Positions 37,699-42,617 of a stretch of DNA of 42,617 nucleotides are shown here, piece after piece. The position numbers and the translations under genes are program-made. Under the pieces are notes generated by a model that did not search any database, was not told the origin of the DNA, and worked only from the letters and a program-made list of their open reading frames with translations. The number at the start of each line of letters is the position of its first letter. Position 1 is the stretch's first letter. The stretch lies in contig JAHHHW010000120.1 of the NCBI GenBank assembly GCA_019359115.1, positions 1-42,617 of the forward strand, read 5' to 3'. Origin of the DNA: Pelatocladus maniniholoensis HA4357-MV3. Lineage in GTDB: Bacteria > Cyanobacteriota > Cyanobacteriia > Cyanobacteriales > Nostocaceae.

Positions 37699-38190
37699 AT
37701 GTCTTCACTCACAAATCTTCCCCAAGCTGGAGAAAAAGCACCTGATTTCACTCTTCCTAATCAAGATGGTAATTTAGTTAGCCTGAGTGATTTTCAATCA
37801 AACTGGCTAGTTTTGTACTTTTATCCCAAAGATGATACACCTGGTTGTACAACTGAAGCCAAAGAATTTACTGATTTATCTCAAGATTTTAGCGCCTTGA
37901 GAGCTAAAATTGTTGGCGTTAGTCCTGATACTGAAAAATCTCATTGCAAATTTATTCAAAAACACAATTTGTCAATTCAATTATTAAGTGATCCTGAACA
38001 TCAGGTATGTGAAAGCTATGGTGTATGGCAACTTAAAAAATTCATGGGTAGAGAATACATGGGTGTGGTACGATCAACTTTTTTGATTGCGCCTGATGGT
38101 AATTTAGCTTATGTTTGGTCAAATGTGAAAGTTAAAAATCACGTTCAGACTGTACTTGCTAAGTTACAAGAATTATTTAATGGTTTGTAG
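37699..38190 (+). CDS. Peroxiredoxin, BCP/PrxQ type
   Basis: This 163-residue thiol peroxidase reduces H2O2 and organic peroxides. It has GEKAPDFTLPNQDG, YPKDDTPGCTTEA with the peroxidatic Cys at 50, GVSPDTEKSHCKF and a TFLIAPDG strand. The resolving Cys that many PrxQ proteins have five residues after the first is replaced by Lys (K55). C83 and C104 are candidates for an alternative resolving Cys. A 16-bp inverted repeat begins at the stop codon. Confidence 0.95.
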   Translation: MSSLTNLPQAGEKAPDFTLPNQDGNLVSLSDFQSNWLVLYFYPKDDTPGCTTEAKEFTDLSQDFSALRAKIVGVSPDTEKSHCKFIQKHNLSIQLLSDPEHQVCESYGVWQLKKFMGREYMGVVRSTFLIAPDGNLAYVWSNVKVKNHVQTVLAKLQELFNGL

Positions 38191-38234
38191 TAAGGACTTT
38201 AGTGCTTATTTTTTAAGGACTAAAGTCCTTACTA
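38188..38234. repeat. 16-bp perfect inverted repeat overlapping a stop codon
   Basis: TAGTAAGGACTTTAGT (38188-38203), a 15-nt T-rich loop and the exact complement (38219-38234). The first TAG is the peroxiredoxin stop. Located between convergent genes, it may serve as a bidirectional terminator, though it also looks like a dispersed palindromic repeat. Confidence 0.75.
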
Positions 38235-38258
38235 CGAACTACTAATCATAAGCACCCT

Positions 38259-39368
38259 TCACACATTAAAATTATTCACAGCCCAATCACTATCAATTGT
38301 AATTCCTCGACTTTGCATTGCTTGGATAAATAAATCAGTTGATAATGCTTCTTCAACAGGCCAAACTCCTGGTTTATTGAGTTTATCTTCTAATAAAAAT
38401 TGAACAATACTACCCGTACCACAACCAGCAGAGGTAGCTGTATTTTCATAAGTTAAATTAGAGCGATATACAGCTTGTTGTCTGTTTTTTTGTCCCGTTA
38501 TTTCTGAACGAACTGCCACCCCAATACCAGTAAATTGATCAGTAAAATTGGTCATTGTATGGCTGACATGAGATAAAAATTCTACACCATTAGGATTGTT
38601 TATCCATGATTTAGGAAAGACATGCGCTGCAATCCAAGTTAAATGGTTATAAAAATCGGGAACAGAACCAAATTTAGTAATTACAGTTTTAATTTCTGGA
38701 AAAGCATGGGGTAAAGTAAAAGTTTCTGGCATATCAAACCAGTAAACACCACTGCGTCCATAGGGAGATGGAAAGTCAACCGTTTCTCTTTCACTATAAG
38801 GTTTAACTGTTTGCCATTTCCCATCTATCAAAGCTTCAAAAGAATTTTGTAAGCCGAGAAATGTGGTTCGCATTACTGTTATACCAGCACCACCAGAACC
38901 AGATACCAAATAACTCAAATGTATTTTTTCTGGTACATCAAATTGTTCAATATCATGACGTACCATACTATTAGAAATGCCGGGAAAAATGCCAGTATTA
39001 ACTATCGCTGTCACACCCGCAGCTATAGCTTCTTCATGATATTGTAAGGCTTTAATAGTGAAAGAACGATGGTCGCTCACATCTACATAATTAACACCCT
39101 GTTCAATACAAATTTTCAGCACATTCGCATCTCGAAAATGAAACGGACCAGCGCAGTGAACTACTACGTTAACAGAAGCGATCGCCTGCCGCAATTTCTC
39201 CACCTCTGCCAAGTCCAACACCATATATTGCAAAGATGTATTATTTTCCATTTGTGCAGGTGTACGTCCAGTGACGATAATTTCTGCCTGCGTGTGAGTG
39301 AGTAGATCTTGAGCAACACTACCACCGATGCGTCCCCTTCCGCCAAGAATTAAAACCCGATCTGTCAT
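38259..39368 (-). CDS. Saccharopine dehydrogenase-like NAD(P)-binding protein
   Basis: This 369-residue protein has an N-terminal Rossmann fold with LILGGRGRIGGSVA (5-18), TGRTPAQ and VVHCAGPF, as in the saccharopine dehydrogenase NADP-binding family. The YVDVSDH and NTGIFPGISN segments are also typical. The C-terminal half is a mixed domain with no further motif I recognise. Family members include oxidoreductases and lipid-associated enzymes, so a true saccharopine dehydrogenase activity should not be assumed. It has no operon partner: convergent with the peroxiredoxin and followed upstream by a repeat-rich gene-free stretch. Confidence 0.82.
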   Translation of the reverse strand: MTDRVLILGGRGRIGGSVAQDLLTHTQAEIIVTGRTPAQMENNTSLQYMVLDLAEVEKLRQAIASVNVVVHCAGPFHFRDANVLKICIEQGVNYVDVSDHRSFTIKALQYHEEAIAAGVTAIVNTGIFPGISNSMVRHDIEQFDVPEKIHLSYLVSGSGGAGITVMRTTFLGLQNSFEALIDGKWQTVKPYSERETVDFPSPYGRSGVYWFDMPETFTLPHAFPEIKTVITKFGSVPDFYNHLTWIAAHVFPKSWINNPNGVEFLSHVSHTMTNFTDQFTGIGVAVRSEITGQKNRQQAVYRSNLTYENTATSAGCGTGSIVQFLLEDKLNKPGVWPVEEALSTDLFIQAMQSRGITIDSDWAVNNFNV

Positions 39369-39632
39369 TGCTCCGATATTGGCAACAGTAGCTTTATTAC
39401 ATCAATTTTTAGTTATGGTTGTCATCACTAATAGGTATGACATTTATGAGTGATATCAGGTTCGCTTGATTACTTATCAGCGCTTTTGCATCTAAATGGA
39501 GGAATATACCCCTCCCAACCCAATACTCCTCCCTAACCCTTCCCGCTTGCGAAGGATGCGCGTAGCGGTGCAGAACTGTATTGCCTATTAAGATTCGTGG
39601 ATAAGGAGGACGAGTTATTTTCGCTTACCTAC

Positions 39633-39822
39633 TTATCGACCTGCATTGTTAATGTATCGACCTACATTGTTAATGTATCGACCTGCATTGTTAATGTATC
39701 GACCTACATTGTTAATGTATCGACCTACATTGTTAATGTATCGACCTACATTGTTAATGTATCGACCTACATTGTTAATGTATCGACCTACATTGCGAAT
39801 GTATCGACCTGCATTGTTAGAC
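39633..39822. repeat. 21-bp tandem repeat array, nine units
   Basis: Consensus TCGACCTRCATTGTTAATGTA from 39636, nine units, the last one incomplete. One position alternates between G and A (order G A G A A A A A G) and the eighth unit has GCGAAT for GTTAAT. There are no spacers. As with the array at 17172-17535, the 21-bp period leaves frames open on both strands, but there is no codon logic. It directly precedes a nested inverted-repeat element. Confidence 0.9.
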
Positions 39823-39876
39823 AGTAGACCTCTTGCAAAAGTCGAATGAACCCCCCTCAATCCCCCCGTTCACGGG

Positions 39877-40059
39877 CTACGGTGTACACACAAGTATCCC
39901 GCCTAGAACTAAAGTTCCAGGCTCATAGCGAAAGTCCACTCAAATGGACTGGAACAAACTTTTTGTTGAGTCCTCTGAAGAGGACTTGCGCTATGAGACT
40001 CGGAATAAATTCCGAGGCGGTACAGATGCGCTCAACCTAGATTTGTGTGTACACCGTAG
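39877..40059. mobile_element. Inner MITE-like element, 17-bp perfect terminal inverted repeats
   Basis: CTACGGTGTACACACAA (39877-39893) and its exact complement (40043-40059). CGTTCAC occurs on both sides (39867-39873 and 40060-40066), possibly a target-site duplication although the left copy is 3 nt off the end. Tips match those of the element at 17706-17850. Inside is a structured repeat (39899-40020). Confidence 0.75.
39899..40020. repeat. Structured dispersed repeat, copy B
   Basis: Reverse-oriented relative of 9251-9372. Helices in order: GAACT/AGTTC (39906-39917); closing helix CTCATAGCG/CGCTATGAG (39922-39930, 39989-39997) enclosing AGTCCA/TGGACT (39933-39950), AACAAA/TTTGTT (39953-39967) and AGTCCTC/GAGGACT (39969-39986); then CTCGGAAT/ATTCCGAG (39999-40016). 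The ends are CCGCC and GGCGG. Confidence 0.65.
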
Positions 40060-40143
40060 CGTTCACAGGGGGAAGATTTAGTTCCCTCCCCGTTTACGCT
40101 TAGGGTTAGGGTGGGGTAAAAATATTTTTGCAAGAGGTCTAGT

Positions 40144-40189
40144 GTAGAAACGCGAAATAACCCTGCGGGATCTTGCTATGCGTCTCTAC
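40144..40189. repeat. Diverged GTAGA...TCTAC palindrome, variant 3
   Basis: GTAGAAACGC and GCGTCTCTAC pair with one mismatch around a longer centre. The same outer arms as the palindrome at 32146-32173 suggest a diverged member of that family. Confidence 0.45.
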
Positions 40190-40282
40190 AAATTTATCTG
40201 TATCGTGATTAATGTCAAATGGTATCACCCCTGATTCTCCAGCTGCATCCTTTAGAAGTTAGGGATCTAGGAGTTCAAATTC

Positions 40283-41980
40283 TCACTTATTAATCCCAAA
40301 CACCGATCCAACTGTGGATTTAATCGAACCCCACCCATCTTTGAAAGTTTGAGCGATCGGATGCTTAGATTGTAAAAACACCCGCGCACAGTTGCGTCCA
40401 GGCATTCCGGAAATAGAACCACCAGGATGAGTTCCCGCACCAGTCAAGAATAAATTCTCAATTGGTGTTTTATAGTTTGCTATTTCCGGTAAAGGACGGA
40501 AAAACACCATTTGATCAAGTGTCATATCAACATGGTAATAATTCCCCTTGTAAGCACCCAATCTTTCACCCAATTCTGCTGGACTTTCAACACGACGGGC
40601 AATAGTAGCACTTTTTACATTCGGCGCATAGTCTGCTAATTTATCTATTACCTTGTCTGCAACTTGATTTTTTAGCTCATCTGTCCAACCAGTACCATTT
40701 AAACCAGTACCATCTGCATCCGCAATTTGATAAGGGGCAAAAAATTCAATCCATGCAGTATGTTTACCTGGTGGCGCCATCGATGGATCTAGCATTGTTG
40801 GCACTACTAAATACATTGATGGATCAGAGTCAGGAATTTCTCCCAAGGTACATTTACTATGAGCTTGTTCCACATGAGAAATTGAATCTGCAATTAACAC
40901 AGACCCAATTAAATATTCATCTTTATGTTGATGATGTTCAAAGCGTAGTGGTTCGTTTAGTGCTAAGTCAATCTTGAGGATGGTTTCATTGTTGTTAACA
41001 ATGCGCCGTTCTAATCTTTCTCGTAGATCTGCATCAGCAGCATCTACATCACTTTCATCCATCAATTGTAAAAATAATCTTTTGGCATCAATATTAGAAA
41101 TCACCCCGTGTTTAGCGCGATATACTGTACCATTACCTACCTGTACACCTACAGCACAACCGTTATCAATCAATACTCTATTAACATGCTGCTCGGTGAG
41201 GATCACACCGCCTAAACTTTTGACCAAGTTTACTAAAGCTTGCACCAAAGCACCCGTACCACCACGAGGTCTAGCCATACCAGGATTATGACGCATTGCC
41301 ATCATAATTGCCCCAATCGCAATAGTTTTTTGTGAAGGCGGCGCACCAAGTTCAGAAGCAAGTCTTGCTAGTGGTGCTTTGAGAAACTCCTCATCAAACC
41401 ACTCATTAAGAATATCCTCAGCGCTGGTTAACATATTGCGAACAAAGTCCAGCGTTTTATTTGGAGAACCAATTACTGAAAGTAAATCTTTCATCTTGGT
41501 AACGTCGTAGTTACCCAAAATATCAAGAATTGACTTTGGCGGTGCATTAAACATCGGAATCATTGCACCTATTGCCCGTTGCCAATATTCTGTATATTCT
41601 TTATACTTTTTGGCATCACGTTCGTTGTAACGGGCAATTTCTGCACATGTTCTGTCTAGAGATTTATGACCTAAAAAATATTTTCCATCGGGATGAGGAC
41701 AAAATACAACTGGATCACATTCTAAATACTCCAAACCATATTTTTTGAGTTCTAATTCTTCTACTACTGGCCCAAGATGAATAAATTCATGGTCAATAGC
41801 ACATAGATTAAACTTGAAACCTGGTGCTTCTTGTGGCAAGCATTCTTCTGTAGTTGCTGCACCTCCTGGAACAGAACGTTTTTCGAGTAATAGAACACTG
41901 TATCCTGCTTTTAATAAATAGGCAGCACAAACTAGCCCATTATGCCCAGCACCAATAATAACAACATCGTACTCTTGCAT
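40283..41980 (-). CDS. crtO: Beta-carotene ketolase, CrtO type
   Basis: This 565-residue FAD-dependent oxidoreductase is related to phytoene desaturases and forms keto-carotenoids such as echinenone. The N-terminal dinucleotide-binding motif is VVIIGAGHNGL (6-16) followed by LLLEKRSVPGGAAT. RPRGGTGALVQAL lies near residue 238. The C-terminal FAD motif is NLFLTGAGTHPGGSISGMPGRN. Size and motif set fit cyanobacterial CrtO (CrtI-like) rather than the unrelated CrtW ketolase. A phytoene-desaturase-family enzyme of other specificity is the main alternative. The 299-nt upstream gap to psbD shows the psbD terminator and otherwise nothing recognisable. Confidence 0.85.
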   Translation of the reverse strand: MQEYDVVIIGAGHNGLVCAAYLLKAGYSVLLLEKRSVPGGAATTEECLPQEAPGFKFNLCAIDHEFIHLGPVVEELELKKYGLEYLECDPVVFCPHPDGKYFLGHKSLDRTCAEIARYNERDAKKYKEYTEYWQRAIGAMIPMFNAPPKSILDILGNYDVTKMKDLLSVIGSPNKTLDFVRNMLTSAEDILNEWFDEEFLKAPLARLASELGAPPSQKTIAIGAIMMAMRHNPGMARPRGGTGALVQALVNLVKSLGGVILTEQHVNRVLIDNGCAVGVQVGNGTVYRAKHGVISNIDAKRLFLQLMDESDVDAADADLRERLERRIVNNNETILKIDLALNEPLRFEHHQHKDEYLIGSVLIADSISHVEQAHSKCTLGEIPDSDPSMYLVVPTMLDPSMAPPGKHTAWIEFFAPYQIADADGTGLNGTGWTDELKNQVADKVIDKLADYAPNVKSATIARRVESPAELGERLGAYKGNYYHVDMTLDQMVFFRPLPEIANYKTPIENLFLTGAGTHPGGSISGMPGRNCARVFLQSKHPIAQTFKDGWGSIKSTVGSVFGINK

Positions 41981-42225
41981 AGTGATAATTTTAGAAATAG
42001 ATGTCTTTTCAATGTTAGAAATACGTTAAAAATAGTACATCAATCATCAGTCATAGAAATTAATATTTTTGCCAAAATCCATAGACATATAACTTTTGGT
42101 AGTTCTTAAAAAAATTTACTAAATATAGACAAAAAAATAATTTTTGATTTTGATCTTTATTGCCCACTAACAATCTATTAGTTTGTTCAATTGATAAAAT
42201 CTTATGCCTTATAAATTCAAAAGAA

Positions 42226-42249
42226 AACCCCACCCTTACCGGGTGAGGT
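42226..42249 (-). terminator. psbD transcription terminator
   Basis: On the minus strand ACCTCACCC, loop GGTAA, GGGTGGGGT (one U-G pair) is followed by TTTTC. It lies about 30 nt past the psbD stop codon. Confidence 0.7.
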
Positions 42250-42279
42250 CATTTCTTAAATTATGCACACACGTTTAGA

Positions 42280-42617
<338 letters not shown>

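Larger units (their letters stand above)
39825..40141. mobile_element. Outer MITE-like element with 16-bp perfect terminal inverted repeats
   Basis: TAGACCTCTTGCAAAA (39825-39840) and its exact complement (40126-40141) bound 317 bp with no transposase. C-rich and G-rich tracts lie just inside the ends. A second element (39877-40059) is nested within it. Most of the 914-nt gap between 39369 and 40282 is made of this element and the adjoining tandem array; the remainder shows no gene. Confidence 0.75.

Noticed and set aside
39597-39860. Open frames on both strands across the second 21-bp array
   Set aside because: Same artefact of a 21-bp period; low-complexity peptides with no coding signal.
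39899-40020. tRNA-like or riboswitch element because of its cloverleaf-like helices
   Set aside because: No anticodon arm, TPsiC-like sequence or known aptamer core; ends and copies fit a dispersed repeat better.
39846-40040. A 64-residue frame inside the nested element
   Set aside because: It crosses the structured repeat and terminal inverted repeats; no coding features.

Overview
The window looks like chromosome from a filamentous, probably heterocyst-forming (Nostocales) cyanobacterium. The evidence is dense HIP1-type GCGATCGC octamers, the 3' end of psbD (photosystem II D2), a crtO-type beta-carotene ketolase, a DUF1824 protein, very large hybrid histidine kinases, and many palindromic and tandem repeats between and inside genes. 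The assignment rests on gene content and repeat style, not on a database match.

Layout: (1) 1-5970 holds a methyltransferase remnant beside a perfect palindrome, an ABC exporter (-), a prohibitin-like SPFH protein, a DUF1824 protein and an ABC-F ATPase (+), ending in a terminator-like hairpin. (2) 6008-17008 (-) is one long type III-D CRISPR-Cas effector operon: cas10, a Cas7, csx10 (Cas5-like), a small-subunit candidate, a CARF-wHTH-RelE-like effector, a Cas7, a PD-(D/E)XK-like protein, a Cas7, a csx19-like gene, a fourth Cas7 and an unknown gene. No array, cas6, cas1 or cas2 is present. Several junctions are ATGA overlaps, and the gene order matches the domain order I recall for the fused III-Dv complex. 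Cas10 keeps the GGDD cyclase motif but shows no HD nuclease, so the predicted output is cyclic oligoadenylate signalling to the CARF-RelE protein plus target RNA cleavage by Cas7 subunits. (3) 17009-18200 has no gene; it holds a 21-bp tandem array and a nested inverted-repeat element. (4) 18201-31887 (+) is a signalling cluster: two paralogous giant hybrid kinases (HAMP array; CHASE3), CheR, CheB, a third hybrid kinase and a small membrane protein. CheA, CheW and a classical chemoreceptor are absent. (5) 32182-39368 is housekeeping: bifunctional NAD(P)HX repair enzyme, MnmA, PhoD-like phosphatase, PrxQ/BCP-type peroxiredoxin and a saccharopine-dehydrogenase-like protein. (6) 39369-40282 has no gene; it holds a second 21-bp tandem array and a three-level nest of inverted-repeat elements. 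(7) 40283-42617 (-) has crtO and the truncated psbD.

The most interesting material is the unfused III-D operon with its Cami1-like effector and its two unassigned passengers, and the repeat biology: structured repeats whose paired arms differ between copies while staying complementary, and one palindromic repeat that sits in frame inside two unrelated proteins, read in opposite orientations.
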